Shown piece by piece: positions 50,164 through 61,203 of a stretch of DNA of 64,000 bases. Position 1 is the stretch's first letter, and the number at the start of each line of letters is the position of its first letter. The notes under the pieces were generated by a model. That model ran no database searches, was not told where the DNA came from, and saw nothing but the letters and a program-made list of their open reading frames with translations. The DNA lies in the NCBI RefSeq assembly GCF_900156025.1, contig NZ_FTMO01000010.1:1-64000 (forward strand), in the 5' to 3' direction. The DNA is from Allobosea sp. TND4EK4 (GTDB lineage: Bacteria; Pseudomonadota; Alphaproteobacteria; Rhizobiales; Beijerinckiaceae). The translations under genes and the position numbers were made by a program.

Positions 50164-50841
50164 ATGGCGATGATCGACCAGCAGGACGACGCCGGTAGCG
50201 AGCGCGGGCGCCCGACGCGCGAGCGCGTCTATCTTTATGTGCGCGAGCAGATTCTGCGCGGCCGTTTCGCCGGAGGTTCCTTCGTCGAGGAGGAGGAAAT
50301 TTCGTCGGCCCTCGGCGTCTCGCGCACGCCGGTGCGCGAAGCGTTCCACCGCCTCGAGGCCGAGCGCTTCATCGATCTGCTGCCGCGGCGCGGCGCGCTG
50401 GTCCGGCAGGTCACGGCACAGGAACTCCTCGACCTCTACGAGGCGCGGCGGATGATCGAGGGGCATGCCATCCAGCGGATCTGCCGGGAGGAGATCCCGA
50501 TCCCGCCGCAGATGGCGACGATCCTTCATGCGATCGAGGCGCTGCCGCAGGACGACTACTTCGAGCGGATCGAACTCAACCGGCGCTTCCATTTCGTGAT
50601 GGTGGCGGCGGTCGGGAACGTGGTGCTGTCGGAACTCTACCAGTCCCTCGGCGCAAGGCAGCAGCGTGTCGCGATGACGGCGATCAGCACCGACCCCACC
50701 CGGACGGCGCGGATCAGCCGCGAGCACCAGGCGCTGCTCTCCGCCCTGTCCCTCTGGGACGAGGCCGGGGCGCTTGCCATCCTCGAGCAGCATCTGAGGC
50801 CGATCGTCGGCGTGGTTTCCCGTCTGCCGCACGCTCCCTGA
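50164..50841 (+). CDS. GntR-family regulator with FCD ligand domain
   Basis: A 225-aa regulator. The winged helix lies at about residues 18-85 (EEEEISSALGVSRTPVREAFHRLE) and the all-helical FCD domain at about 95-215. The ATG at 50164 was chosen because the earlier in-frame ATG at 50092 falls inside the palindrome region. It is divergent from the peptide-type importer run, which it probably controls. FCD members often sense organic acids. Confidence 0.87.
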   Translation: MAMIDQQDDAGSERGRPTRERVYLYVREQILRGRFAGGSFVEEEEISSALGVSRTPVREAFHRLEAERFIDLLPRRGALVRQVTAQELLDLYEARRMIEGHAIQRICREEIPIPPQMATILHAIEALPQDDYFERIELNRRFHFVMVAAVGNVVLSELYQSLGARQQRVAMTAISTDPTRTARISREHQALLSALSLWDEAGALAILEQHLRPIVGVVSRLPHAP

Positions 50842-50901
50842 CAGAATGGGCCCGGCACCTGATGCGCCGCCCGCGAGACCCGGGATGCGAGCCGCCCGAT
50901 C

Positions 50902-50924
50902 AATAGTCAAACAATATGACTATT
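50902..50924. promoter_or_regulatory. Inverted repeat upstream of the second GntR gene
   Basis: AATAGTCA (50902-50909) and TGACTATT (50917-50924) are exact inverted copies, 7 bases apart. The site is in an AT-richer patch about 150 bases before the GntR start at 51075 and 60 bases after the end of the first GntR gene. It is shaped like a dimeric operator. Confidence 0.5.
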
Positions 50925-50998
50925 CACGACGCCGGGACTGTGTAACAGTCGCGATGGAAGCGCTCGCAGAAGCGCAGTGATCCATCGGAGAGGCGCCC

Positions 50999-51058
50999 AT
51001 GTCGATACCGAGCATCGCCAGAAAGAGCGGCGTCATCGTTTCACGGCCGGCCGCATGA
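50999..51058 (+). CDS. Possible 19-codon leader peptide
   Basis: ATG at 50999 reads 19 codons to TGA (MSIPSIARKSGVIVSRPAA) and has GGAGAGG close upstream. It ends 16 bases before the GntR gene at 51075, whose own ribosome site is weak. The arrangement suits translational coupling or an attenuation leader. It is short, so a chance open frame is possible. Confidence 0.35.
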   Translation: MSIPSIARKSGVIVSRPAA

Positions 51059-51074
51059 GCCCGGTGCCGGCGCC

Positions 51075-51800
51075 ATGACCTCGCGCATCGTCTCCATTCC
51101 CGCCCGGCGCGGCCAGTCGAACCATGCCGAGATCGCGCGCAGCATCGGGATCGACATCATCACCGGGCGTTATGGCGAGGGCGCCAAGCTGCCCGGCGAC
51201 GCCGAGCTGACGCTCGCCTTCCGCGTTTCGCGGCCGGTTCTGCGCGAGGCGGTGAAGACCCTCGTCGCGAAAGGGCTGCTCAGCACCAAGGCCCGGGTGG
51301 GCACGGTGGTGCGCCCCCGCTCATCCTGGAACATGTTCGATCCCGATATCCTCGCCTGGCATCTCGACGCCGGCGTCGACCGGAGCTTCCTTGTCGCCAT
51401 CGCAGAGATCAGGCAGGCGATCGAGCCGCGGGCCGCGAGCCTTGCCGCGCAGCGCCGGACGGACGCCGACCTGAAGGCGATGCAGGCGGCGGTCGACCGG
51501 ATGTGGCGCGAGGCCGAGCACCAGACCTCGGCCTTTGCCGAGGCGGATGTCGCGCTGCATGTCGCGGTGGCGAACGCCGCCGGCAATCCCTTCATGCGCT
51601 CGATCGGCGCCATGATCGAGGCGGCGCTGCGGGCGTCGTTCCAGCTCAGTGCGCCGGGCGATCCCAAGGACTACGCGTTCACGGTCGAATCGCACCAGCG
51701 CATCGTCGACGCCATCGCGGCGGGCGACCCCGCCACCGCCGCCGACGCCATGACGCATGTGATCGTCTACGGCTTGCGGCGCCACGGCCCCGTCGCCTGA
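51075..51800 (+). CDS. GntR/FadR-family regulator (FCD) of the sugar-oxidation operon
   Basis: A 241-aa regulator. The winged helix covers about residues 20-85 (AELTLAFRVSRPVLREAVKTLVAKGL) and FCD helices about 105-230. It is 48 bases upstream of the DHDPS-family gene and in the same direction, so it is probably the repressor of the L-arabinose/D-galactose genes and part of the same transcript. The inverted repeat at 50902-50924 is its likely operator. Confidence 0.87.
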   Translation: MTSRIVSIPARRGQSNHAEIARSIGIDIITGRYGEGAKLPGDAELTLAFRVSRPVLREAVKTLVAKGLLSTKARVGTVVRPRSSWNMFDPDILAWHLDAGVDRSFLVAIAEIRQAIEPRAASLAAQRRTDADLKAMQAAVDRMWREAEHQTSAFAEADVALHVAVANAAGNPFMRSIGAMIEAALRASFQLSAPGDPKDYAFTVESHQRIVDAIAAGDPATAADAMTHVIVYGLRRHGPVA

Positions 51801-51848
51801 CGGCCAGACTGAACGGCCCGAACGGGCTTTCGACACAGGGAAACGCCT

Positions 51849-52781
51849 ATGACGACCTCGACCACCGCGCCCCGCTACAAGGGGGTCTTCCCCGTCGCCC
51901 CGACCGTGTTCGATGCGGAAGGGCGCCTCGACCTCGAAGGGCAGAAGCGGGCGATCGATTTCATGATCGATGCCGGCTCGCATGGCCTGTGCATCCTGGC
52001 CAATTTCTCCGAGCAGTTCGTGCTGACCGACGAGGAGCGCGAGCGCGTGATGGAAACGGTGCTGGCGCATGTCGGCGGCCGCGTGCCCGTCATCGTCACC
52101 ACGACGCATTTCTCGACGGCGATCTGCGCCGAGCGCTCGCGCCGGGCGCAGGACCTGGGCGCAGCCATGGTGATGGTGATGCCGCCCTATCACGGTGCCA
52201 CCTTCCGCGTGCCGGAGGGCTCGATCTACGATTTCTACCGCGGCGTCTCGGATGCGATCTCGATCCCGATCATGGTGCAGGACGCGCCTGTCGCCGGCAC
52301 GCCGCTGTCCGTACCGTTCCTGGCGCGAATGGCCCGCGAGATCGAGAACCTGGCCTATTTCAAGGTCGAGGTGCCGCAGGCGGCCGCCAAGCTGCGGGCG
52401 CTGCTCGAGGCGGGCGGCGATGCGATCGAGGGTCCGTGGGACGGGGAGGAGGCGATCACGCTGATGGCCGATCTCGATGCCGGCGCGACCGGCGCCATGA
52501 CGGGCGGTGGCTATCCGGACGGCATCCGCCAGATCACCGACCCCTACTTCGCGGGAGACCGCGAGGCGGCGATGGCCGCCTATGAGCGCTGGCTGCCATT
52601 GATCAATTACGAGAACCGGCAATGCGGGCTCGCGGCCTGCAAGGTGCTGATGAAGGAAGGCGGCGTGATCGCGCATGAAACGGTGCGTGCGCCCTTGCCG
52701 GTGATGCATCCGGCGACCCGGGCCGGCCTGATCGAGATCGCCCGGCGGCTCGACCCCGTCGTGCTGCGCTGGGGGCGCTGA
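51849..52781 (+). CDS. 2-Keto-3-deoxy-L-arabonate dehydratase (DHDPS family)
   Basis: Dehydrates 2-keto-3-deoxy-L-arabonate to alpha-ketoglutarate semialdehyde. The product (310 aa) is a DHDPS-fold aldolase/dehydratase with the Schiff-base Lys172 in AYFKVEVP. Segments such as GLCILANFSEQF, AAMVMVMPPYHGATFRVPE and GATGAMTGGG closely resemble, from memory, the Azospirillum brasilense enzyme of this pathway. Its place beside the AraDH-like gene supports the call. The related galactose route uses an aldolase of similar fold, so either sugar is possible. Confidence 0.85.
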   Translation: MTTSTTAPRYKGVFPVAPTVFDAEGRLDLEGQKRAIDFMIDAGSHGLCILANFSEQFVLTDEERERVMETVLAHVGGRVPVIVTTTHFSTAICAERSRRAQDLGAAMVMVMPPYHGATFRVPEGSIYDFYRGVSDAISIPIMVQDAPVAGTPLSVPFLARMAREIENLAYFKVEVPQAAAKLRALLEAGGDAIEGPWDGEEAITLMADLDAGATGAMTGGGYPDGIRQITDPYFAGDREAAMAAYERWLPLINYENRQCGLAACKVLMKEGGVIAHETVRAPLPVMHPATRAGLIEIARRLDPVVLRWGR

Positions 52782-52784
52782 GAG

Positions 52785-53711
52785 GTGGCGGCCCTGCGCC
52801 TGGCTATCGTCGGGCTCGGCAAGATCGCGCGCGACCAGCATCTGCCGGCCATCGCGGCGACTGAAGGCGCCGAACTCGTCGCCGTGGCCAGCCGCAATGC
52901 GAGCCTCGAAGGCGTGGCGCATTTTGCCACGCTGGAGGAACTGCTCGCCAGCGATCTGCCCGTCGATGCGGTCGCGCTCTGCACGCCGCCCCAGGTGCGG
53001 CGGGCTCAGGCGGCCTTGGCGCTCGCCGCCGGCAAGCATGTGCTGCTGGAAAAGCCGCCCGGCGCGACCGTGAGCGAGCTTTCGCCGCTCATTGCGGCGG
53101 CCGCACAGGCGGGACTGACGCTGTTCGCGACCTGGCATTCGCGTTTCGCTCCGGCCGTCGAGCCTGCGCGCGTCTTCCTGGCACAGCACAGGCCGCGCTC
53201 GGTCGCGGTCACCTGGAAGGAGGATGTCAGGGTCTGGCATCCGGGGCAGGGCTGGATCTTCGAGCCGGGGGGACTCGGCGTCTTCGACCCAGGCATCAAT
53301 GCCTTGTCGATTCTGACGGCGATCCTGCCGGAGCCGGTCTTCGTCACCGCGGCCGATCTCGCTTTCCCGTCCAACCGGCAGGCGCCGATCGCGGCCGATC
53401 TCACGCTCGCGACGCCGTCCGGGTTGCCGCTCACGGCCGCATTCGACTTCCGGCAGACGGGCGAGCAGAGCTGGGACATCCGGGTCGAAACCGATGGCGG
53501 GATGCTGCTGATGTCCGGTGGCGGCGCCAGACTCTTCCATGACGGGCGCAGCCTGATCGACGAGCCAGAGCGCGAATATCCCGGCCTCTACCGGCGTTTC
53601 GTCGGACTGGTCGGCGCGGGCCGTTCCGAGGTCGATCTTGCGCCGCTGGCGCTCGTCGCAGACGCCTTCCTGCTGGGCCGGCGCCGCAGCGTCGATGCGT
53701 TCGAGGGCTGA
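52785..53711 (+). CDS. L-arabinose/D-galactose 1-dehydrogenase (Gfo/Idh/MocA family)
   Basis: Oxidises the sugar at C1 to the lactone with NAD(P). The 308-aa product has the cofactor motif IVGLGKIARDQ near residues 8-18, EKPPGA at 89-94, and Asp168 and Asn172 in GVFDPGINAL, which I recall as the catalytic pair of the A. brasilense enzyme AraDH. FATWHSRFAPAVEPAR and WKEDVRVWHPGQ also match that enzyme. The start is GTG, four bases after the previous stop. The aldose 1-epimerase and SMP-30 genes that follow fit the next steps. Confidence 0.87.
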   Translation: MAALRLAIVGLGKIARDQHLPAIAATEGAELVAVASRNASLEGVAHFATLEELLASDLPVDAVALCTPPQVRRAQAALALAAGKHVLLEKPPGATVSELSPLIAAAAQAGLTLFATWHSRFAPAVEPARVFLAQHRPRSVAVTWKEDVRVWHPGQGWIFEPGGLGVFDPGINALSILTAILPEPVFVTAADLAFPSNRQAPIAADLTLATPSGLPLTAAFDFRQTGEQSWDIRVETDGGMLLMSGGGARLFHDGRSLIDEPEREYPGLYRRFVGLVGAGRSEVDLAPLALVADAFLLGRRRSVDAFEG

Positions 53712-53713
53712 GC

Positions 53714-54805
53714 ATGGACGCGAGGGTGCGCCTTTGCCGCGACATCTTCGGCCGGATGCCGGACGACAGGCCCGTCGAGCGCATCACCTTGCGAGGGACG
53801 GCCGGCTTCGAGGTCGCGGTCATCACCTGGGGTGCGAGCGTGCAGGCGCTGCATGTGCCTGACCGGCATGGCGAGCCGGCCGATATCGTGCTCGGCTTCG
53901 ATACGCTGGCACCCTATCTCGCCTCGCGAAGCTTCTTCGGAGCGACGGTCGGGCGTTACGCCAACCGCATCGCCGACGCCGCCTTCATGCTGGACGGAAC
54001 CCGTTGCCGATTGCCCCCCAATGACGGCGCGAACTGCCTGCATGGCGGGGCCGCCGGCTTCGATCATGCGCTCTGGACGGTGGAGGATGCAGGCGACGGC
54101 CCCGAGCCCTTCGTGACGCTGGGCCATGTCAGCCCGGACGACGACCAGGGTTTTCCGGGCAGGCTGACGACGCGGCTGACCTATCGGGTGGTGAACGGGC
54201 ATTCGCTCGCCGTCACATTCGAGGCCGTGACCGACCGCCCGACCGTCGTCAACCTGACCCATCACGGCTTCTTCAATCTCGCCGGTGCCGCAGCCGGCGA
54301 GAGCATTCTCGACCACGAGCTGACGATCCTCGCCGACAGCTTCCTGCCGGTGGACGCCGGACTCATCCCGAACGGCGCCCCTGCGCCGGTCGCCGGCACG
54401 CCTTTCGACTTCCGCGACGGCGCCCGTATCGGTGCGCGCATCCGCGAGGCCGACGCGCAACTGCGTTTCGGCCTTGGCTACGACCATTGCTATTGCCTTC
54501 ACAATGCCCGGGAGGGCGATGTCCGCCTCGTTGCTCGCGTCCTGCACCGTGAAAGCGGCCGCGGCTTGGAGCTGATGACCGACCAGCCCGGCCTGCAGCT
54601 CTATACCGGCAACAGGCTGGATGGGACTGTGGCCGGCAAGCATGGGCGCCTGCATCGGCAATCGGACGCCTTCTGCCTGGAGCCGCAAGGCTTTCCGGAT
54701 GCGCCGAACCGGCCGGATTTTCCCCCCTCGCGCCTCGATCCGGGCGGGACCTACCGGCATCGCTCCGTCTTCCGTTTCTTCACGGCTCGAGAGGGCGCCC
54801 GATGA
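53714..54805 (+). CDS. galM: Aldose 1-epimerase (galactose mutarotase family)
   Basis: Interconverts sugar anomers so that the dehydrogenase gets its preferred form. The 363-aa protein has NCLHGG near residue 108 (His), NLTHHGFFNLAG near 180-191 (His pair), and the C-terminal catalytic Glu in FCLEPQGFPDAPN. No signal peptide is seen, so it acts in the cytoplasm. The gene starts two bases after the dehydrogenase stop and its own stop overlaps the lactonase start by four bases. Confidence 0.9.
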   Translation: MDARVRLCRDIFGRMPDDRPVERITLRGTAGFEVAVITWGASVQALHVPDRHGEPADIVLGFDTLAPYLASRSFFGATVGRYANRIADAAFMLDGTRCRLPPNDGANCLHGGAAGFDHALWTVEDAGDGPEPFVTLGHVSPDDDQGFPGRLTTRLTYRVVNGHSLAVTFEAVTDRPTVVNLTHHGFFNLAGAAAGESILDHELTILADSFLPVDAGLIPNGAPAPVAGTPFDFRDGARIGARIREADAQLRFGLGYDHCYCLHNAREGDVRLVARVLHRESGRGLELMTDQPGLQLYTGNRLDGTVAGKHGRLHRQSDAFCLEPQGFPDAPNRPDFPPSRLDPGGTYRHRSVFRFFTAREGAR

Positions 54806-55728
54806 CTCAGCCCGTGCCGCCGGCCCCGATGTCCCCCCCGCCGCTGGAGCATCTGCCGCTGAGGCTTCTCGACATGACGCCCTGCCATCTCGGCGAAGGG
54901 CCGACCTATGATCCGGCGAGCGGCACCGCCTGGTGGTTCGACATCCTCGAGCGGCGACTCTTCGAGGCCGATCTGGCGAACTTCGCCGTCAAGCTCCATG
55001 AGCTGCCGGTGATGGCGAGCGCGCTGGCCGGCGTGGGCGACGGGAGGCAACTCCTCGTCGCGGAAGACGGCCTTTATCTGCGCGACCGGAGCAATGGAGC
55101 GCTTTCTCTCTACCGGGAGCTGCCTGCGGCGGAGGTTCCCTTCCGCTCGAACGATGCCCGGGTGCATCCGAGCGGGACGCTCTGGTTCTCGACCATGGGG
55201 CGCAAGGCCGAGGCCGGGCAGGCGGTCATCTGGGCGCTGTCCGGCGGGCGGATCCAAAGGCTGTTCGACGGCCTCACCATTCCCAACGCGATCTGCTTCT
55301 CGCCCGATGGTACGGCGGGCTATTTCGCGGATACGCGGGCGAAGAAGCTGATGCGCGTCCCGCTTGATGCTGCGACGGGCCTGCCGCTGGCCGCACCGGA
55401 GACTCTGCTGCGGCATGAGGGGCCGGGCGGGCTCGACGGGGCGGTGACGGATGCGGAAGGCACGATCTGGTGCGCCCACTGGGGCGGGGGCTGCGTCGTC
55501 GCCTACAGCCCTTCGGGCGAAGCGCTGCGCCGGATCGCGGTGCCGGCGCGACAGCCGAGCTGCCCCGTCTTCGTCGGCCCGGACTTCCGCCAGCTTCTCG
55601 TCACCTCAGCCTTTGAGGGCATGGACGAGGCGGCGAGGGCAGGCGATCCTCACCACGGACGCACCGTCCTGATCGACCTCGGGATCACGGGCAAGGCCGA
55701 GCCCCGGGTCACGCTGGAGGCGCCGTGA
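54802..55728 (+). CDS. SMP-30/gluconolactonase-family sugar lactonase
   Basis: Opens the sugar lactone produced by the 1-dehydrogenase. The 308-aa beta-propeller protein has the metal-binding residues of SMP-30: Glu in LGEGPTYDP near residue 32, Asn in IPNAICFSPDG near 157, and Asp in GGLDGAVTD near 211. A. brasilense uses a lactonase of this family in the same pathway. It has no signal peptide. It is followed by an 87-base gap and the ChvE-like gene. Confidence 0.87.
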   Translation: MTQPVPPAPMSPPPLEHLPLRLLDMTPCHLGEGPTYDPASGTAWWFDILERRLFEADLANFAVKLHELPVMASALAGVGDGRQLLVAEDGLYLRDRSNGALSLYRELPAAEVPFRSNDARVHPSGTLWFSTMGRKAEAGQAVIWALSGGRIQRLFDGLTIPNAICFSPDGTAGYFADTRAKKLMRVPLDAATGLPLAAPETLLRHEGPGGLDGAVTDAEGTIWCAHWGGGCVVAYSPSGEALRRIAVPARQPSCPVFVGPDFRQLLVTSAFEGMDEAARAGDPHHGRTVLIDLGITGKAEPRVTLEAP

Positions 55729-55815
55729 CAGCAGAGCTCCGCAGACGACCGCCCTGACGCTCAAGTGGGCGGCGAAACAATCAAAAGACCCAAGGAAAGA
55801 ACAGGGAGACTCCAG

Positions 55816-56880
55816 ATGAAACGCCTGACGACATTCCTTTCCGCCCTCGCGCTCGGCGCCGTCGCGCTGACCGGCGCGGCCTCGGCCCAGAGCAAGCCGA
55901 CCGTCGGCATCGCGATGCCGACGAAATCCTCCGCCCGCTGGATCTCGGACGGCGACAACATCGTGAAGGTGCTGAAGGAGCGCGGCTACAACACCGACCT
56001 GCAATATGCCGAGGACGATATCCCCAACCAGCTCTCGCAGATCGAGAACATGGTGACCAAGGGGGCCAAGGTGCTGGTCATCGCCTCGATCGACGGCACG
56101 ACCCTGTCGGACGTGCTGAAGCAGGCCAAGAGCCAGGGCATCACCGTCGTCGCCTATGATCGGCTGATCCGGAACTCCCCGAATGTCGACTACTACGCGA
56201 CCTTCGACAATTTCCAGGTCGGCGTGCTGCAGGCGCAGTCGCTGGTGAAGGGGCTCGGCATCCCGGAGAAGAAGGGGCCGTTCAACATCGAGCTGTTCGG
56301 CGGCTCTCCGGACGACAACAACGCCTATTTCTTCTATAACGGCGCGATGTCGGTGCTGAAGCCGCTGATGGACCAGGGCGTGCTCAAGGTCGCCTCCGGC
56401 CAGATGGGCATGGACAAGGTCTCGACCCTGCGCTGGGACCCGGCCACCGCCCAGGCCCGCATGGATAACCTGCTCAGCGCCTTCTACAACGACAAGAAGG
56501 TCGACGGTGTGCTCTCGCCCTATGACGGGCTGTCGATCGGCATCCTGTCCTCGCTCAAGGGCGTCGGCTACGGCAGCGGCAACATGAAGATGCCGATCGT
56601 CACCGGGCAGGACGCCGAGGTGCCCTCGGTCAAGTCGATCCTCGCCGGCGAGCAGTACTCGACCATCTTCAAGGACACGCGCGACCTCGCCAAGGTCACC
56701 GCCGACATGGTCGATGCGGCCCTGAGCGGCAAGACGGTCGAGGTCAACGACACCAAGACCTACGAGAACGGCGCCAAGACGGTGCCGTCCTACCTGCTGA
56801 AACCCGTCGTGGTCGACAAGAGCAACTGGGAGAAGGTGCTGGTCGAGAGCGGCTACTACAAGAAGAGCCAGATCAACTGA
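55816..56880 (+). CDS. chvE: Multiple sugar-binding periplasmic receptor ChvE
   Basis: Periplasmic receptor of 354 aa with a Sec signal of about 25 residues (ends ASAQ). Segments such as [40 protein letters not shown] (here YAEDDIPNQ) and [19 protein letters not shown] are nearly those of Agrobacterium ChvE, which binds arabinose, galactose, glucose and xylose. Agrobacterium ChvE also signals to the VirA sensor; no sensor is seen here. ATG at 55816 with GGGAG just before it was chosen over an ATG 17 codons upstream. A hairpin follows its stop. Confidence 0.92.
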   Translation: MKRLTTFLSALALGAVALTGAASAQSKPTVGIAMPTKSSARWISDGDNIVKVLKERGYNTDLQYAEDDIPNQLSQIENMVTKGAKVLVIASIDGTTLSDVLKQAKSQGITVVAYDRLIRNSPNVDYYATFDNFQVGVLQAQSLVKGLGIPEKKGPFNIELFGGSPDDNNAYFFYNGAMSVLKPLMDQGVLKVASGQMGMDKVSTLRWDPATAQARMDNLLSAFYNDKKVDGVLSPYDGLSIGILSSLKGVGYGSGNMKMPIVTGQDAEVPSVKSILAGEQYSTIFKDTRDLAKVTADMVDAALSGKTVEVNDTKTYENGAKTVPSYLLKPVVVDKSNWEKVLVESGYYKKSQIN

Positions 56881-56901
56881 TCGCGCGACAACAGGCGGCG
56901 T

Positions 56902-56922
56902 CCGGGGCTTCGCTCGCCCCGG
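56902..56922 (+). terminator. Hairpin between chvE and gguA
   Basis: CCGGGGC (56902-56908) pairs with GCCCCGG (56916-56922) around a 7-base loop, 21 bases after the chvE stop. The flanking bases GGCGGCG and CGCGCCG can extend the stem imperfectly. It probably sets a higher level of the receptor than of the membrane genes. Confidence 0.6.
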
Positions 56923-56951
56923 GCGCGCGCCGTCTGGAAAGGGAGGACGGC

Positions 56952-58504
<1,553 letters not shown>

Positions 58505-58508
<4 letters not shown>

Positions 58509-59713
58509 CGGACAACACCTCCGCGGATACGACACCGGCACTCGCCGCGCGCGCCGGCCATGGCGCCTTCTGGAAGAACAACCTGCGCGAATACGGCATG
58601 GCGCTGTCGCTCGTCGCGATCATGGTGTTCTTCCAGGTGGTCACGGACGGCACGCTGCTGAGGCCGCTCAACCTCACCAATCTGGTGCTGCAGAACAGTT
58701 ATATCGTCATCATGGCGCTGGGCATGCTGCTGGTCATCGTCACCGGCCATATCGACCTGTCGGTCGGCTCGGTGGCCGGCTTCGTCGGCGCGGTCGCGGC
58801 GGTGCTGATGGTCAAGCTCGGGATGCATTTCATCCCGGCGACGTTGATCTGCCTGGCCGTCGGCGGGGCGATCGGCGCGATGCAGGGCTATTGGGTCGCC
58901 TATTTCAAGATCCCGTCCTTCATCGTCACGCTGGCCGGCATGCTGGTGTTCAAGGGGCTGGCGCTGGCGCTGCTGCAGGGCCAGTCGGTCGGGCCCTTCG
59001 CGCCGGAGTTCCAGAAGCTCTCCTCCGGCTTCATCCCCGAGGCCTTCCCGGGCGTCGGCGTGCTCTATCCGACGACGCTGGCGATCGGCATCGCGCTGGC
59101 GGCGGGCCTGATCTATATGGGCTTCAAGGCACGCTCCCGGCACGAGCGGCACGGCATCGAGGTCGAGCCCTACGGGCTCTTCGTCGCCAAGAACCTCGTC
59201 TTCGCCGGCCTCGTCACCTATGTCGCCTATCTGATCTCGTCCTATCGTGGCCTGCCGAACGTGCTGGTCATCATGGCGCTGCTGATCGCGCTCTACGGCT
59301 TCGTGACGCGGCGTACGACCATCGGCCGGCAGGTCTATGCAGTGGGCGGCAACGAGCGCGCCGCCAAGCTCTCCGGCATCAAGACGGAGCGGCTGACCTT
59401 CCTGACCTTCGTCAATATGGGCGTTCTGGCGGCCCTCGCCGGCCTGATCTTCGCGGCGCGGCTCAACACCGCGACGCCGAAGGCCGGGCTCGGCTTCGAG
59501 CTGGACGTCATCGCCGCCTGCTTCATCGGAGGTGCCTCGGCCTATGGCGGCGTCGGCAAGGTCGGCGGGGCGGTGATCGGCGCCCTGATCATGGGCGTGA
59601 TGAACAATGGCATGTCGATCATGGGCATCGGCATCGACTACCAGCAGGTCATCAAAGGCATCGTGCTGCTCGGAGCGGTCTGTCTCGACGTCTACAACCA
59701 GCGCCGCGCCTGA
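58505..59713 (+). CDS. gguB: Sugar ABC importer permease GguB
   Basis: Inner-membrane channel of the ChvE system, 402 aa, with ten or more hydrophobic segments. [18 protein letters not shown] near residue 80 and [20 protein letters not shown] near 280 are the conserved cytoplasmic loops of XylH/GguB permeases. The start at 58505 (MTDNTSADT) overlaps the gguA stop; the longer open frame covers gguA out of frame. It closes the sugar operon. Confidence 0.92.
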
Positions 59714-59950
59714 TCGGATGCCGGGACGCGGCGGCGGCCATGAAGGGCAGATGGGCGACGTGCGTCCTTCTGCATTGCAATCGCCCTGCGAAAAAGCCAT
59801 ACTTATTCTCAAGCATTGAAAATATTGATGAATTCGCGAAATCTGCGGTCGTCATGACAGTGAATCAACGGGTGAATTCGACGAAGGTATAAATCGATTT
59901 AGCAATGCAAGGCCGGGCGCCAAGACCTGGGCCAGCAAGGGAGGAATGAC
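59714..59950. promoter_or_regulatory. AT-rich upstream region of the second branched-chain importer
   Basis: The stretch around 59790-59910 is clearly richer in A/T than its surroundings and carries two direct copies of TGAATTCG (59829-59836 and 59873-59880), 44 bases apart (about four helical turns). It is the likely promoter and operator region for the next operon. I could not assign confident -35/-10 hexamers. Confidence 0.4.
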
Positions 59951-61105
59951 ATGCTGTTGACCCGCCGCGGTTTTACCACCGCGTTGACCGGAGCCGTCGC
60001 CGCTCCGGCCCTCATCCGCAGTTCCTTCGCGCAGGGCGCGACCGTGAAGATCGGCATGGTGGTGCCGATGACGGGCGCTGCCGCCGAATCCGGCTCCTTT
60101 GCCCAGACCGGCGCCAAGATCGCGCTGGAGCAGGTCAACAAGGCCGGCGGCGTGCTCGGAAAGCCACTCGAACTCGTCTTCGAGGACGACCAGACCACCA
60201 ATCCCGGCGCGGTGCTGGCCTTCTCCAAGCTGGCCAGCCAGCCGGAGATCGTCGCCTTCCTCGGCTCCATCCGCTCGACGCAGATGCACGCCATGGCGCC
60301 GGACATGCTGAAGATCGGCAAGCCGGTGGGCTTCGGCGGCACCGATCCGAACCTCACCAAGCTCGGCAACCCCTGGCTCTTCCGCTTCCGCCCGAACGAT
60401 TCCTATTCCGGCAAGGTGATCGCGCAATACGGCGGCAAGGAACTCGGCAAGAAGAAGTGGGCGATCGTCCATTCGACGGACGCCTTCGGCACGGCCGGCG
60501 CGAAGGCGCTGGAGGATTCGCTCGGAGACAATGGCGGCACGCTTGCGCTCAAGCAGGGCTATGCCAACCAGAGCCAGGACTTCACCCCGGTGGTTCTGGC
60601 GGTGCGGCAGTCCGGCGCCGATGTGCTCGGCACCTACTTCACCTTCGAGACCGATCTCGGCATCTTCGCGCGCCAGCTGCGCCAGCTCGGCGTCAACATT
60701 CCCTGGGTGGGCTCGCCCTCCATCGTCAACGTCTCGGCGCTGAAGCTCGCGGGACCGGCGCTCTACAACACTTATGGCGTCGCCGACTACGCCGAGGATT
60801 CCAGCGAAGCCTCGAAGGCCTTCGGCAAGGCCTATCGCGAGGTCCGCAAGGTCGCGCCGGACAACCAGTCCTCCTGGACCTTCGACGCGGTCACGTGCCT
60901 CGCTCTGGCGATGAACAAGGCCGGTTCCACCGAGCCGGAGAAGGTGCGCCAGGCGATGCTCGCCATCCGCGGGCACAAGGGCGCCGAGGGCGAATACAAC
61001 TTCGACAAGAACGGTGACGGCCTGCACGGCTACAACATCGTCAAGAACGACAAGGGCGAGATCAAGTTCGACAAGCGGATCGACTTCACGCCCAATCTCG
61101 GCTGA
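59951..61105 (+). CDS. Branched-chain amino-acid-type ABC importer binding protein
   Basis: Periplasmic receptor, 384 aa. The signal (about residues 1-31) begins MLLTRRGFTTALTGAVAAPA, which has a Tat-like RRGF motif. The mature start VKIGMVVPMTGAAAESG is typical of the Peripla_BP_6 family. GGGAGGAATGAC gives an excellent ribosome site. It heads a second Liv-type operon. The ligand is unknown. Confidence 0.92.
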   Translation: MLLTRRGFTTALTGAVAAPALIRSSFAQGATVKIGMVVPMTGAAAESGSFAQTGAKIALEQVNKAGGVLGKPLELVFEDDQTTNPGAVLAFSKLASQPEIVAFLGSIRSTQMHAMAPDMLKIGKPVGFGGTDPNLTKLGNPWLFRFRPNDSYSGKVIAQYGGKELGKKKWAIVHSTDAFGTAGAKALEDSLGDNGGTLALKQGYANQSQDFTPVVLAVRQSGADVLGTYFTFETDLGIFARQLRQLGVNIPWVGSPSIVNVSALKLAGPALYNTYGVADYAEDSSEASKAFGKAYREVRKVAPDNQSSWTFDAVTCLALAMNKAGSTEPEKVRQAMLAIRGHKGAEGEYNFDKNGDGLHGYNIVKNDKGEIKFDKRIDFTPNLG

Positions 61106-61150
61106 TCCAGCGACTCTCGCGGCAGCGCAGCGGCCGCCTCGGACCATCGG

Positions 61151-61174
61151 CCTCCCCGCGACAAGGCGGGGAGG
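61151..61174 (+). terminator. Hairpin between binding-protein and livH genes
   Basis: CCTCCCCGC (61151-61159) pairs perfectly with GCGGGGAGG (61166-61174) around a 6-base loop, 45 bases after the receptor stop and 29 bases before livH. It parallels the hairpin at 18255-18279 in the first Liv-type operon. Confidence 0.65.
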
Positions 61175-61203
61175 GACAGTCTCCCTGCAGCAGCGGACAC
61201 CAG

